Positions 44,951 through 58,600 of a stretch of DNA of 64,000 nt are shown piece by piece. A program made the translations under genes and the position numbers. Within the stretch, counting starts at the first letter, position 1, and each line of letters opens with the position of its first letter. The notes below the pieces were generated by a model that had not been told where the DNA came from, did not search any database, and worked only from the letters and a program-made list of their open reading frames with translations. The stretch is from Nemophila menziesii (taxonomy: Eukaryota > Streptophyta > Magnoliopsida > Boraginales > Hydrophyllaceae): contig JARWIR010000001.1 in NCBI GenBank assembly GCA_029959085.1, positions 19,211,730-19,275,729 of the forward strand, given 5' to 3'.

Positions 44951-47900
44951 ATAGTTGAGTATAGGTAAAAATTGATTATCACACATCAATTAAGTATGGT
45001 GTGAATTGTGGGAGTCCGTCTAATGGTCTATTAATAGACTATTGATGGATTCTACGAGCATATTACACAAGCACACAAACTTTAAAGTGAAACACATTCA
45101 TCGAGAGTTTAATGGGTATGCGAATTGACTTGGCAGGATGGAAGTAGAGTCATTGGATATGCTGGTGCAGACCGACATTTTGCGTGTTCCTTGATACCCT
45201 ACCCTCCTTAGGTTTGGGAAGGATACACGTCTAACCATTAGGCTGATAGCGCATTCACGCTTCATATAAGCAATCTAAAAAAGAATAATAATCATACACA
45301 CTTGCATCAATGATATCACATAATAGTATGCACATTATTAAGTTCCTCTCGTGTGGATTAGAACCCCAACCCGTGTCTTGGGTGAGGGGTAAATTTAGAT
45401 ACATGACGAATGCCCCACTCAATCTGCTAATGTCCTCATATTAGATTAATTTGTTATTGACTTTGAGAAACCACGCTATCTGCCTAAGGAGACTGCTATA
45501 ATAGCGGCAATTCTATAGTGATAGAATCACAAATTGTTAAAGGAGATTGAGTTAGTAAAAAAAGACAAAAGTATGTAATTTATTATTGGGAATGTAGGGG
45601 ACCTTTTTTACACTTCTTTTATTGATTCTTTATCAATTTAATATGTATCTGATAATCGTATCACTGAATGTATGTATAGATTAATCTAAGTCTATATGAC
45701 TAATTGAGAAAATGTCTTTGAAAGTAATCATTGTTGATCTAAACAAAGGTGAGAAAAAGTGAAAGGTGTCTATTTTAACCTATGAACCTCAAAATACATA
45801 ATGTACTTGAGGAGTAAGATTCTCTCGAGACGGTTAACAATGTGATTCCCATTCCATAAAAAGGTCTCACAACTCAACAAAGGAGAGACATTGAGGCTTA
45901 TCATTTAAGGAAATTGAAGAATTCCACTGCTCAAAGAACTCTTATTAGTTCCATGCATGATCATTTAGTCTAGGAGTATCAATAGTGTTCATATTTGACT
46001 CATATCCATTGAACCAATATATTGATAAGATTAAGGGTTTTTTGGGAAAACAAGTAGTCTTGGCTTAATGGTTGTCTTGGAAGCTTGAAAGGGTTTGAGT
46101 CTTCCAAGGTGACTAGATTCTTTTGGTTGGTTGAGTTGTAGAGACCTATAAATAGGCACCATAGGTGTAATGTTTGAAGACGAGGAGCGAGAAGATGGAG
46201 AAGAAGAGAAAAAAAGTATAATACGAGAGATTCAAGAGTAATAACAGGCATTTTGATGTGAAGAGATTTGCGTGGAGAAACAGAAAGCACGTGTATCATA
46301 CGTGTAAAATCATAACTATAAAAATTTCCACATGAATATTCTACCATAATATGTATTCAAGAATTAATACATGCAATTATAATGATTTTGAAATCATCCT
46401 AAAACAAAGAGAGTACGGTCGCTTGAGACTTACCTTCTTGGTCCATCCCTTACTTTATTGATCAAAAAAACCCAATGTAAAGGACACAAATACCCTTTTT
46501 GTTAAGTAATATTTCTTAAAAAATTTGTTTGAAAAGCAAAACGCAGTAGTATTATAAAATACCATTATATTTGGGGATTTACTTACGAGTGATTCGACTG
46601 AATATTAACCAATTATGTCTAAGAAATTATTCTTTGTGGTATCATAAATAATAAAATTTTATATTTAAAAATAAATCTTTTCACCCAACAGATTTGGAGA
46701 CCCCTCATGAAGTCTTAAAGACCCCACCACCTACTACGTTCTTACTAAAGGTCAACTAGAATTAAATATAAATCTTAATTAATTTTTTTTTTATTTCCAT
46801 ACCACATTTGGCTAGAAACCTAAGAATAATTTTAGAGCACAAAATTAGTGCCCAATATGTATACCATAAAGGTAGACATCATGTACAAAATTTGGGCGTG
46901 TCAATACTTTTCACAATGAAAGAATGATCAAATATATACTTAGGAAATAATTATCTTCACTTATAACTCTGTCGCAGTGAATGTGATATGAAAGTGTACA
47001 AATTTGCTTCTAGACGTACCACTGATATGCGATATCTTTCTTGTACTTTACCCAAACATGCTGCCAGATTTCACACTTAACAATTTTTCAACTATTGTTA
47101 TAACATCGCCTCCCTTTAGAATTAGTAATTCAACTGGAGAAAGTTCTAAAATTAATGGAAATGCAAAAATATTTAGAGGAATTAGAGTTCAAATAAGAAG
47201 AACATTAAAGCTTGCAACTGAACATGCAAACGTAGTAGAAGTCCAAACGTGTTACTAAACAAAAATAGAAGAAAAATTGTAAAGAAATAAAATGTATACC
47301 ATTGTTATTATTTATGGAATTGAACCTCCCTCATATATTATAGATGAATCTTTTAATCTTGACAGCAATTTCATAAATCATTACTTCGTGTGGAATATCC
47401 AACTAAAATATATTATCAACGTCATTGAATTGTCATACTCATTAGTATAGATAAATGGTATGTTGTTAGTTGGAGATAACTCAAGTTATGCATCAATAAA
47501 CAATATTTTCCTTCGGTATCCCTTTCAACTCATCAACATAAATATATTTTATCACCATAAAAATACATATACAAAGTTAATAACATAATATTCTAAATTG
47601 AAAATCAAATAAACATAGGAGGATTTCAACTAAAGATGATCAAATTGATGAACCTTTCTTCACAGTGTATTTAACTGACAGCTAATGCAACCAGGTTTCA
47701 TTTTCACTAATGGTGGAGTAGATTGTTATGCAAGGTGATCTAAAAGGATAAAAAATACAATTTGATTACATCATTAATTAGTAAACTATGTGGGTGTTTT
47801 ATTTAAAGAGTGGTTGAACTGATCATTTTTACGTGCATAAGGTATAAAGGTACACTTGACAAAATCTAGGTTGTTTTTTTATGTTTTGTCCAGAGAATTC

Positions 47901-48210
47901 AAGAAATTAATTTGTAGTTTTTTGTGTATATACACACATATAAACCATTAAATTTGTTGTAATATTTAGTTTGTTTAATAAGTGGGTTGTTTTTCATTTA
48001 AATTTTCAAAAAATAATAGGGTTTTCATTTAAGGCTTACGAGCCCATTTGACTAGATAAAATAGAAACTACATCAATCTAGTCCAGCCCAATCTAACAAA
48101 TACCCAAAGAAGACCGAAGAATACGAGATTGTTTCCCTATACCCAAATTACAATCATATCAAAACCCCAATTCCTCATTATATCCCTATTTTTTCCATCC
48201 ATCTTCAACA
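44951..48210. other. Intergenic stretch of copy 2 up to gene A
   Basis: Equivalent to 7150-10780, with one unit each of the 159-bp and 118-bp repeats. It includes the frames 46000-46347 (minus) and 47004-47258 (plus), both unrecognised. At about 48159 the 43-bp TATA-containing segment of copy 1 is missing. Confidence 0.5.
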
Positions 48211-48259
48211 AACAAACATAACTTACCCATATGATTTTTCTTATAGATCTAAAATTTTA

Positions 48260-49190
48260 ATGGGAGATCGGGAAGACATGTATTTCAGAAGAAGTAATTA
48301 TATTACTTGGGTAAGAAATTTGTAAGTAAAATAAATTGCTTTGGTTATTTTACATAAATATAATCGCCAATATATATGTTACACTGATGTGTTCGTGTGT
48401 AATAGTGTTGTAAAATTGTTTTGTTTTCAAAAAACCAAAAGATCTCTTCAAAATGTGGTTATATTTAAAAGTTTGATATTTTACTTTAAAATTATATCAG
48501 GCCAGTACAAAATAATCTTCAATGTAAATTCACGAGTTCTTTCTAAGTGAAAGTAAATTTTTATGTTGTGTATAATATCATGGATACACTATATATTAGC
48601 CATATACATATTAATAAAGGTATTAATATTGTATAATACGAATTTTATCTCAACTTTTTCTTGAAATCTACTTTTTTTTTAAAAAAAAATTAGCTAATTA
48701 GTAATTCAAATTTAAAAGTCCTCAATATGTACTTAATGTGTTTAGATGAGTCTACATAATTTATACTACTATTAGAATATGATGTATTTGACCATGCGGT
48801 GATGTTTGACATAAATTAGATTGTGAAACTAATTTGGAATATTGATATACATATTGGACTAACTTGACTCAAAGATGATTACACTTGTACACACATTTTC
48901 AATAATTTATCAATATATTAGTAAAATTTAGAAAATAAAAAATATTTGAGTATTATGCAATATATTTTTCAATTATTTTTGCATATATTTTTAAAAGGTT
49001 ATAATAGATAAATCCATACTTATTATTTAATTAGTTATGATGAATTACATGTTATATATAAAAAGAACTCAATATTCAATATTGTAATCTTTTCTTACAG
49101 GTTTTTCTATTCAATGAAAAATTTAAATTCTATCAAGAGATCATTGACCATGACATTTCAAGATTCTAATCAAAGTTTTTCAACAAACAA
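48260..49190 (+). other. Candidate 5' exons of gene A, copy 2
   Basis: Exon candidates 48260-48321 (MGDREDMYFRR) and 49101-49190. Relative to copy 1, the second has TCTAAT instead of TCATAT; this keeps the phase-2 frame open but puts a stop in the alternative frame, weak support for the phase-2 reading. Confidence 0.3.
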
Positions 49191-49355
49191 GTAAGTGATT
49201 TATAATTATAGGATTGTGTATTCTATCTTTATGTTTTTCTGAAAAATGATAGTAATGGGCTAGACATGGCCCGAAATGAAAAATGAAATTTGGTGTTTGG
49301 GGTGGTGATTTGGCCTATGCTTGTTAGTATCATGCTTGTAAAAGGGCCACTCAAT

Positions 49356-49583
49356 GCCCGTTTGGGATTGATTATTTAGAGTTAAAAGTGCTATTTAATT
49401 AAAATTAAAACATTTGTAAAAATAATTAAAAAATATATTTACATCTAAAATCACTTTAAGTGATTATTTTAATAATCATTTATCTAATGTTTTTCCTAAA
49501 AGTGATTTTAAAAGTCTAAAGTATTCTTGGGGATCTAAAATCACTCCAAGTGATTATTTTAGAAAGCAATCCCAAACAGACCC
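49356..49583. mobile_element. MITE upstream of the RRM exon, copy 2
   Basis: Counterpart of 11878-12100 with the better preserved right end CAATCCCAAACAGACCC. Confidence 0.65.
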
Positions 49584-49623
49584 TTAGTAACTCATGGTGT
49601 TTTCCTAATTTATCATAATATCA

Positions 49624-51623
49624 TTGAAACTAAAAAATAAATTTCACTTGGGTCTCCAAAATTTTGAAAAATTCTTATATGTTTACGTAAAGAACCTTCA
49701 TAAGAAGACGGTTACGGATGAAATACTACATGAATTTTTTAAATCGTTTGGAGTAATTCAATCAGCAAAAGTGATGAGAGATGATAAAGGTAAATCGAAA
49801 GGGTTTGGGTTCATATGCTCAGAGCCGGTTTTGGGGGTAGCCAAGGAGGCCATGGCCTTGGGCCCCTCCCAAAAAATGAAAATTTTAGGGCCCCCAAATT
49901 TATTTTATGTATAAAATATTCTAGATAAAAAAATTAAAAAGGTCCAACTTAATATATCAGCCCAATTCAAGAGAAACAAAAACTTAAAAAAAAAATTAAA
50001 ATTACTTGTTGACCAAGTCAAAAATTGTATATAGTAGTATATATCAGTACTTAATAATATTTTGTTCATTCCTCCAATGTAAAAAAAAATCTTATATTTA
50101 ATACTACTCACTATATTATAATTAATAAAAAGTTGAAGACTAATAAAGAATAGCGTGCGTGCCTCCTTTAATAATCAAAGATATGTATTTTTTTCTAATT
50201 TATTTTTTAACTTATTATAATATTATATAATTATTTTGTAACTTTTATATATGCTATTTTTTTTGTTAGAATATATATTATCTAGATTATACTTATTTAA
50301 TTATTTTATCTTTTCTAAATAATTAGGTTTATGATTAATAAATTAATAAATGAATAGTTATAAATTTTATAGTTTATAATTTATTTTATTTATATCTAAT
50401 TAATTAGAAAAGTAAATTATAATTAGATTGTTAATTCATTAATAAATTTTCTGAATTTTGCATATAAGTGATATTAAATTATTTTTAGACTAAAACATAT
50501 TAGTGAATTTGCATTAAAAACTGTAAGGAGATGAGTGTTCAAGTGATAAATTTGTTTGTGTTTTTTTAAAACTTATTTAGTCGTTTTTCTTATTATATTT
50601 TGCCTTTTTTTATTTTATTTATGTAAGTTATAATTTTTTTAAGGGCCCATTTTCTAAAGTTCGCCTTAGGCCCCCAAAAGGTCAGGACGGCCCTGCATAT
50701 GCTACTCGAACCCGGAAGAAGCGAAGGTAGCAGTGGAGAGTGCCTCAGGTATATTTTGCATAAACTCAACTTTATTTAATTTTTTATTCTTTTAATATTA
50801 GTTTATTAAAATTCTGAAACCTATGATTGCAGGAGCTATGTTTCACGGCAAGAAACTGTGCGCAGCAATTGCACAAAGAAAGGCGGATAGGCAGGCCATG
50901 TTGCAATCAAAGTTTACTCAACAAAGAGCAGGATATGTAGGTCATGTGAATCCTATGTATTACCCAGCCCCAACCCCGGTTACTGGATATCCTCCTCATT
51001 ACTACTATCATGTCCCGGCTCCAATGCCTTCTCCAATGGGACCGCTTGTGTATGCGCCGCCACAAATGCCAATGACGCCCATATGGAGTGGTCATGGATA
51101 CCCAAACTTGGCTAACATGAATAGACCTACTTTTCAACGTGCTCCAAGTATGCAGCTTCCAAACGTTCATCATCCGAGGGGAAATAGGAACTTTCGAGGA
51201 AGGCGTAACATGAACTATGGTGGGGCTGCGCCTGTGGCGGACAGTCAAAGTCTGCAGATGTTAAGAAGCTTTCTAGCTGTGGCTACTCCGGAGGAGCAGA
51301 AACAGCTTCTTGGAGATAGGTTGTATCCGCTTGTTAGTGAGCGTAAGGTAAAGTGTTTTTATATTTTTAATTAGGGTTTTGATTTGGGATGTGATGCTAA
51401 TATGAACATGATATATGTGTAGGCTGATTTGGCGTCCAAAATTACGGGGATGCTCCTAGAGATGGATAACTCGGAATTATTGCTTTTGTTGGAGTCAGCA
51501 GACGCGCTGACCAAGAAAGTCGAGGAGGCAATCTCAGTGCTTGAAAAAACAAAAACAAATGGGGCTAGCTCTAGCCAGACCTACGCTGCTGTGCTTGGTG
51601 GTGGTGCTGCAGCAACCAAATGA
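49624..51623 (+). pseudogene. Poly(A)-binding-protein-like gene, disrupted by hAT (gene A, copy 2)
   Basis: Exon pieces 49624-49819 and 50704-50748 (RRM split by the insertion), 50833-51347 (linker) and 51423-51623 (MLLE, stop TGA). Reading through the insertion from the RRM adds about 30 unrelated residues and then stops at 49914. The rest of the coding sequence differs from copy 1 by only a few substitutions (for instance an Ala-Ser to Thr-Pro change in the linker). The AG at 12166-12167 that could open the RRM exon in copy 1 is GG here. A short C-terminal product from the exon at 50833 is conceivable but would lack RNA binding. Confidence 0.85.
49820..50695. mobile_element. Non-autonomous hAT element, 876 bp
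   Basis: Ends are CAGAGCCGG... and ...CGGCCCTG, imperfect inverted repeats of the CAGGGCCGG type, flanked by an exact 8-bp target duplication CATATGCT (49812-49819 and 50696-50703). Copy 1 preserves the empty site with a single CATATGCT. Subterminal sequence is also complementary (GGCCTTGGGCCCC and AGGCCCCCAAAAGG). The interior is very AT-rich with no transposase. Confidence 0.93.
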
Positions 51624-52129
51624 TCAGGAAGAGAGAAAAGCTGAGCCGCTGTTTGGGTGGTGGTGTTGCGGTCAGCTAAGGATGGAGAGAGATGTTTTTT
51701 TGTGTTGGGGTCGAGGAGAGACGAAGACTTTTATTATATTATTAGCTTTATTTTTAAAACTTTTTCCAGTATGTTGACATATTTATTCAATCCTCTTAGA
51801 GGAGGATTTGAATATCGTTTTCTTATTTCGTTGTTGTTTGTGTTGTTTGTGCGCTATGAATTTTGTATGTGGTTTCTGGTGTATACCAGTTTTGGTTTTA
51901 ATTAATGGTTTCATGTTTTGCGGAATATAATCCTTCTTGTTTTCTATCTATGTATGAAATATGAATGTTATATGCTTTCATGAATTGCAGGATTATTTTT
52001 CCCATTCACATGTGCTTTTGAGTCAATGCCCTATTTTGGGATATATTTTGAAGTCGCACAAATGGTCAATGCCCTTAAAAATTGTCCACCATTTTTTCTG
52101 ACTTCTTAGTGTTTCTCTTTCCAACTTTT
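51624..52129 (+). other. 3' flank of gene A, copy 2
   Basis: Equivalent to 13264-13769; no gene. Confidence 0.4.
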
Positions 52130-52780
52130 GTTGGGTTAAACTTAAAACCCTCTTTACCTTTCCAGCCAAAGTTTACCTTACCTTCTCTTCTCGCCTCTCC
52201 TCTTCTCTCTCCCCTCTTTGTTTTACCACTAACGTCCCTCCTTCTCTTACCTTCTCTTTCTTTCCTAACTTTACCATCCCATCTCTTATTCTATTACACT
52301 CCTCCCTCCTTAACATTCCCATATCTAATACCCCTCTTTTCTTAAAATTCACTTATCAACTCCTAACTTTTCTCTTTTGTTCTATCTATAACCTTATCAG
52401 CTACCTTCTTCCATTCTTTTATTAAAATATACCTAAACCTAACCTTCTTTTCCTTTACCTAACATTCTCAAAAAAAATCTCGTCTTTCATCCTAATTTTA
52501 TTAAAATCTTCGACCTTTACCATCTACCTTCTAAAAGTTACCCAACATTCTCTTCCCCCGATTATATGTTTCCTTTCTAAATGTAACCTAGCCTTCTCTT
52601 ATCTCTTGCTAGTCTTGTTACCCGTCTCTTTCTAAAAGTAATCTAGTTTTCTCTTCTCTCTCCCTAACCTAAACATCTGCCCCTTCTTTAAAAAAGTTAC
52701 CTATCCTTCTCTTCTCCCTATCCTTCTTCTCTTTCCTAAGATTTTACCATTCGACTCCTTTCTAGAAGTTTCTCAAAAGA
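52130..52780 (+). repeat. Polypyrimidine-biased tract, copy 2
   Basis: Same tract as 13770-14420 with very few changes; the plus strand is nearly free of G. Confidence 0.8.
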
Positions 52781-52973
52781 GATTTTTAAATTTTAATATC
52801 CTTTTTCCATATTTGAATAAAGAATGATGTTGTTAACATTTAAGACTGGAGGCTAAGGTGAGTTATCCTTGAATTTCTCATAAATATTAACTTGTTCCTT
52901 GTATCTAATATATAGCAGCAAAATCATATTTCCATGGTACTTTACTATGGGTAGCAATATAATCGTATTTCTA

Positions 52974-53110
52974 CTAACTCAAGTGTGTAAACTAAAAAGT
53001 CGGGGGATACCAAGCCATTTGCAACACGACATATTAAACCTTGTTCCTTGTATCTAACTCAAGTGTGTATACTTAAAAGTCGGGGGATACCAGGCCATTT
53101 GCAACACGAC
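52974..53110. repeat. 80-bp period tandem repeat, copy 2
   Basis: Two units as in copy 1 (14614-14750). Confidence 0.85.
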
Positions 53111-53460
53111 AACTCAATGACTAATCAAGCCTAGTCTTCTTTTCACGTTTTACATTTAGATTTGAAAGTATACATGGAACTGTAATATTCCAACAAAAAA
53201 TTGTATCTTATGCTGGATATGTTGCAGAAATGATATTCTCACTAAGAAGAATCTCTTTCAAATAAAATGTGTGAATATACCAACCTTAGTCAGACATATT
53301 GGGATAAGTCGATTTTTTAGATTAGAATTGACCCCTATAACCTAATTTCTATCAAAGAATGGATTCTCAAAATCATCAAAGAGTTATCTAATTGTGGTTG
53401 GGACAAAAAATTGTCATTGCATTTCTACTTATTCCAATCTGGTAGATTTGAAAATTTCGC

Positions 53461-53874
53461 GTGAGAAGTATCAATGAGGGTATCAAATGGAATAATCAAA
53501 TTGTTTACTATGGAACTCATGAGATGTTTAAAGAGATATTTGGTAATAACTGGTACCGAGATTCAATCACAATGTCCGCCAATCAAGGAGAAGCTCACAA
53601 CCAAATGGATCAACAAAGTACAATTGCAAGAAATATTTTTTGTGATGCTTCTTTTTCTTGTGAATTGAAGCAAGCTAGAATTTTAGCAATTGATTTGGAT
53701 GATACTGAATCAATTATTAAACTGGGTATTAAAAAAAATTGGGCTAAATCACCGCGGGAGAGTGAAGATTTGGCGTTACAGGAAGCTCACATTTTGGCAA
53801 ATTTGGATACCCAACATACAACCTATATCTTCAAAGACTATCATCCACTTGTTTACGGTACACCAATCTGTTAA
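53461..53874 (+). CDS. Hypothetical 137-codon frame, copy 2
   Basis: Counterpart of 15101-15514. From residue about 92 to 133 the two copies are read in different frames because of compensating one-base indels. The copy 2 version (KNWAKSPRESEDLALQEAHI) looks more protein-like, so it may be the ancestral frame. No recognised domain; possibly a transposon remnant. Confidence 0.25.
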   Translation: MRSINEGIKWNNQIVYYGTHEMFKEIFGNNWYRDSITMSANQGEAHNQMDQQSTIARNIFCDASFSCELKQARILAIDLDDTESIIKLGIKKNWAKSPRESEDLALQEAHILANLDTQHTTYIFKDYHPLVYGTPIC

Positions 53875-54059
53875 AGGCAAAGTGAAACATATGTCCGATC
53901 ATGGAGAATATCCACAATTTGTACCCTTGTACAAATCGATGGGAGATTTTGTATATCCTCACAGGATGAATACTTTGGCTAATATTTTTAGCAAAGAGTG
54001 TTAGACAGAATTTGTTAATCAATGACTGGAAGATAGTGAGTTCTAAGTCAATCATCTAC

Positions 54060-55170
54060 TTTATTTCGGGTCGGTTGGAAATAACAGAAATCCGATAATT
54101 TCGTCAATTTTTATAAATTGCCTATTTGTATATAAAGTCATTCTTTTTTAAAATTTTGGTAATCTATTATTGTAATTCTTAGTTTGTTCCTAATATATCT
54201 TTCATTGAAAAAATGATATTAAATAATGTCATTTATATACGCCCAAAAAAAAAATGTCATTTATATTACAACATCATCCATTAGTACAAGGTAAGTACGA
54301 AAATAAATATATATGCAAATTAAAGTAATGCTCGCAAATGAAATTAATCAATTATTATCTTTATGATTTACAACACATCATCATCTACTAAAGTACTTAC
54401 CAAAAAATAGTTTGCAAATAGAAAAAATATATATGAAAATAGAAATAAACTCCCCATATATATTTTAGTAATTATATTGTGCAAGAAAAGGATTATTGGA
54501 ATATTTTCACCTTCCATAGATAACGAATTTACCGGCTTGAAGTCATGGTAAAAGTATTAATCTATTAACATCCTTTCCTTTTAAATAAATGTGTTCACAT
54601 TTAAAAAACAATAAGTGCATTGATCAAAGTCTCCGTTAGTACAATTATTTAAATATATTTCAAACTCAAAATGATTTTAAATTTTTTTATTGGATATGTT
54701 TACAGTTTTTTCTTGTATTTCACCTTCACCCAACCAAACCCATCCATACCTAGTATACAATATACTCCATGTAAAAAGTGAACTTCAGCCAAAAAGCTTA
54801 CAATCTATTTGACAAGTCCATGTGACTAATAATCTCTCGGGTTTATGGCCTAGATGAATACTTATTATGAAACTGGACATGACTTGTTGTTGTAAGAACC
54901 TTCCGACACAGGTGAATTACACAGGTGGACAAAAAAAAACACTAAATAGGTTCCTATATTACACAAAGTTATACTTTTCAGTGAATTAAACTAGAGACAC
55001 ATTTGTTGTGTTTTAATAAGTACTTGTTGTATTTAATACTCTTAGAAACACAGGTGTTATTTTTGGTTATTATGTGTAACACAGGGACCATGGTGCAATT
55101 AGTTTTTTTTATTACAATTGTTGACTATTGACTAATTAGGCTGTAGTAAATTACAATAACATGAACGTTT

Positions 55171-55249
<79 letters not shown>

Positions 55250-55516
55250 TTCTCTAATTAATGACCAATTCAACCATACATGATAACTTTTTTTAACAAC
55301 AACAATACATGATAACTAATTATACAAATAATTTTATCATCAAATCAATTTCACCTTTTCGAAATTAACATACCGATATTTTAAATCCTTTTGTCTACCA
55401 ACGGATATTTTTATTTCCAAAGTCTCCCAACGGATAACTTCAATTCACACAACAAAAAATAGACCGATGGGCGTAAAAAAGTCAAAAACGTCAATCTACA
55501 AAAATGTCTTCTTCGC
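54060..55516. other. Upstream region of gene B, copy 2
   Basis: AT-rich, no gene. Contains a gene-B-associated repeat unit near 55000-55110, then a (TA)n run, then single-copy-looking sequence leading to the promoter. Confidence 0.5.
55174..55240. repeat. (TA)n microsatellite
   Basis: About 67 bases of alternating T and A followed by a T-run, 280 bp upstream of the gene B TATA box. It lies inside the block missing from copy 1. Confidence 0.95.
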
Positions 55517-55521
55517 TACAC

Positions 55522-55529
55522 TATATAAC
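55522..55529 (+). promoter_or_regulatory. TATA box of gene B, copy 2
   Basis: TATATAAC in the context CACTATATAACAC, about 110 bases upstream of the MFYS start codon at 55634, with a CAAAA-rich leader between. Position and context fit a plant core promoter. The whole block is absent in copy 1. Confidence 0.6.
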
Positions 55530-55633
55530 ACTAGACCGTTCTTACAAAACACACAAAATTTGCAGCGATATATACTAATTTCTTAATTCACTTACCTACT
55601 TACAGAGTAAATACACATACAAGCGATTACAAA

Positions 55634-58600
55634 ATGTTTTACTCTCAAATTTTGCTATCAAAAAAGAGTCATCTTTCCAACATATGGCTTGCTGCACATT
55701 GTCACAAGCGCCTAAGAAAAGATCAGATTAACCAAACAGATATCTCCTTCTCAGTGGGTCAGTCAATCACTCTCTCTCGCCTCTTTTAGTTTTACAGTTG
55801 CAAATTTTTAACATCACGGGGAAACAATTACATATGGTATCTCAAATCACGTTTCTTTTAGACGCTTTTGTAAAAAAGTTGTCTTTTGAGCGAAGTCGCA
55901 TTCTTTTAAATGTTAAAAAAAATATGTAGTGTGTTATGCGATAAAATATTGCAAATTATGATCATTTCATAGTGTGAAATTGCAATATTGGTGCCTGTGT
56001 TATGCAAACAAGCCGTCTTTCAAGAAATATAGTTTTAGAAACATGATATTCTTGGAGTATGAATTCGCTTCTAGAAGTCAACAAAATGCAGAAAATGGAG
56101 AACAACAAAGAAGAAGGACTATTATGCAATTAAAGAAGAAGTTAGATCAAGAATCTGTTAGTTGGTTAGTTTGTTAGAAATCCAGCTGTAATCTAGCTGT
56201 GTTTAGATGCTTTAGATAAACAATAAACGTGTATATATATATGTACAATTGCATTACTTTACAACTAAATAAACCAGCTTCTAATTTTCTCTCTACATCT
56301 CTCTTTCTTCTCCATCTTCTCTTAAGCTTCTCTTTCGCCATTAATGGCTGCTCTTCTCTCACTTGTGTAATTCAACATGGTATCAGAGCAAAACATCTCA
56401 TTTCCGCACTAATCACACTCTCTTTACCTCTATTTTCTAAATCCTACATACTACATCACAAGCTATGTCTTCCACTACACCTGTTTCTGAAGATTTCTCA
56501 AGTCCTTATTATTTACATCCTAGTGAAAGCACGGGCATATCTCTCGTTTCTGAGATACTTACAGGCGACAACTATTTAGCTTGGGCTCGCGCTATTGAGA
56601 TAGCTCTCTCTGTGAAGAACAAACTTGGATTCGTCAACGGCGATATAACTCAGCCTTCATTAACCGACCTCACTTTGTTTTCTGCTTGGACTCGTGCCAA
56701 CAATTTGGTACTCTCTTGGATCCTTAACTCTATTTCTAAAGAAATTAGGAGCAGCTTGCTATATGTTAACTCTGCACATGAGTTATATAATGAAATCAAA
56801 ACACGTTTTTGTAAGTCTAATGGTGCACGTGTTTATCAACTCGAAAAGTCACTAAGTTCGATCACTCAATCTTCTTCTTCCATTTCTGAGTATTTTGCAA
56901 AATTTAAAGCGCTTTGGGATGAATATGTTCATTTTCGCCCAAATCCTATATGCTCGTGTGGCTTTATGAATCAATGTACATGTAAACTCCTTGATACTCT
57001 TGTTGAGAGGCAACAAACTGACTTCATTATCAAGTTCTTAATTGGATTAAATGAATCCTACTCAGCTGCTAGAAGTCAGATACTCTTGATGGATCCACTT
57101 CCTAAGATCAACTCAGTTTTTGCTATGTTAGTTCAAGAAGAAAGCCAAAGGGAGTTAACAAATTTTTCTGAACCTACTCAGGCGTTTTATGCAAGAAATG
57201 TGCAAAAATCTACTACTTATGGAGACAAGAAGAAAGTATTGTGCACTCATTGTGGTTACACAGGGCACACTGTTGATAAATGTTTTCAGTTACATGGATA
57301 TCCAATTGGATGGACTGGTCCAAGAGGTAAAAGATCCTATAACACTTTCTCATCTAACTCGAAAGCAAATTGCATTACAGCTCCTCAAGATACAACTCAA
57401 GACTCTAAAAGTCTCAGTTCTTATGAGTTTACTCCTGAGCAAGTTAGCAAACTCATTGCTCTAGCTCATAATTCTGCTTCTACTTCTCCTGCAGTTCATC
57501 AAGCTTCAACTCAAGAAGGTAATACTTTTCACTCTTCTTGGATTTTAGACACTGGTGCAACTGATCACTTAATTTTTTCCCCCTCATTTTACACGGGTTC
57601 TTACTATCCTACAAATATATCTGTGTCTTTACCTAATGGAGATATAGTACAGGCTGACTATACAGGACATATATATATAAATAAGTATATAACATTGAAA
57701 AATGTCCTATGTGTATCATTATTCAAACAAAACTTACTATCCATTTCAAAGTTAACTAAAGAGTCTCAGGTTTTGGTGTCCTTTTTTCCTACACATTGCT
57801 CATTACAGGAGTCAAAGTTCAAGAAGATGATTGGGACTGCATATGAACTCAATGGACTATATTACCTTCATACTCCTTCTCAATCATCTTGCTTTCACTC
57901 AGTTACAACTCAAAAGTTAGATATTTGGCACTCAAGACTTGGTCATGCATCTAAAGCTAAACTTCAAGCACTAAAGACAGTTGATTCTTCTATTACTTTT
58001 CTGCCTTCTAATGTTTGTGAAACTTGTTCTTTTGCAAAACAAAAAAGACTTGTATTTCCTACTTCAACTTCTAGTTCTTCTTCTTGCTTTGAACTCATAC
58101 ATTGTGACATATGGGGTCCCCTTAAACATATATCTTACACAGGACATAGATATTTTCTCACAATTGTTGATGATTTTTCTAGATGTACTTGGATTTATAT
58201 GATGACAAACAAGTCTGAAGTTGGTTCTCATTTGCTTTGTTTCTATAATCTTGTTCACACTCAATTTAATGTCAAGATAAAGAAGATTAGAAGTGATAAT
58301 GGTGTAGAATTCAATCTTACTTCATTCTATTCCACATATGGAATTATACATCAAACCTCCTGTGTAGAAACTCCTGAGCAGAATGGTTTGGTGGAAAGAA
58401 AACATCAACACTTACTTGCAACTGCTAGAGCCTTGATGTTTCAATCTAAACTTCCTATCCAATTTTGGTCTGAAGCAATACTCACCTCCACACATATTAT
58501 TAACAGATTACCCACTCCTCTCCTAAATAACAAATCACCCTATCAAGTTCTCTACAACAAACAACCTACCCTTAATCATCTGAGAGTCTTTGGGTGCTTG

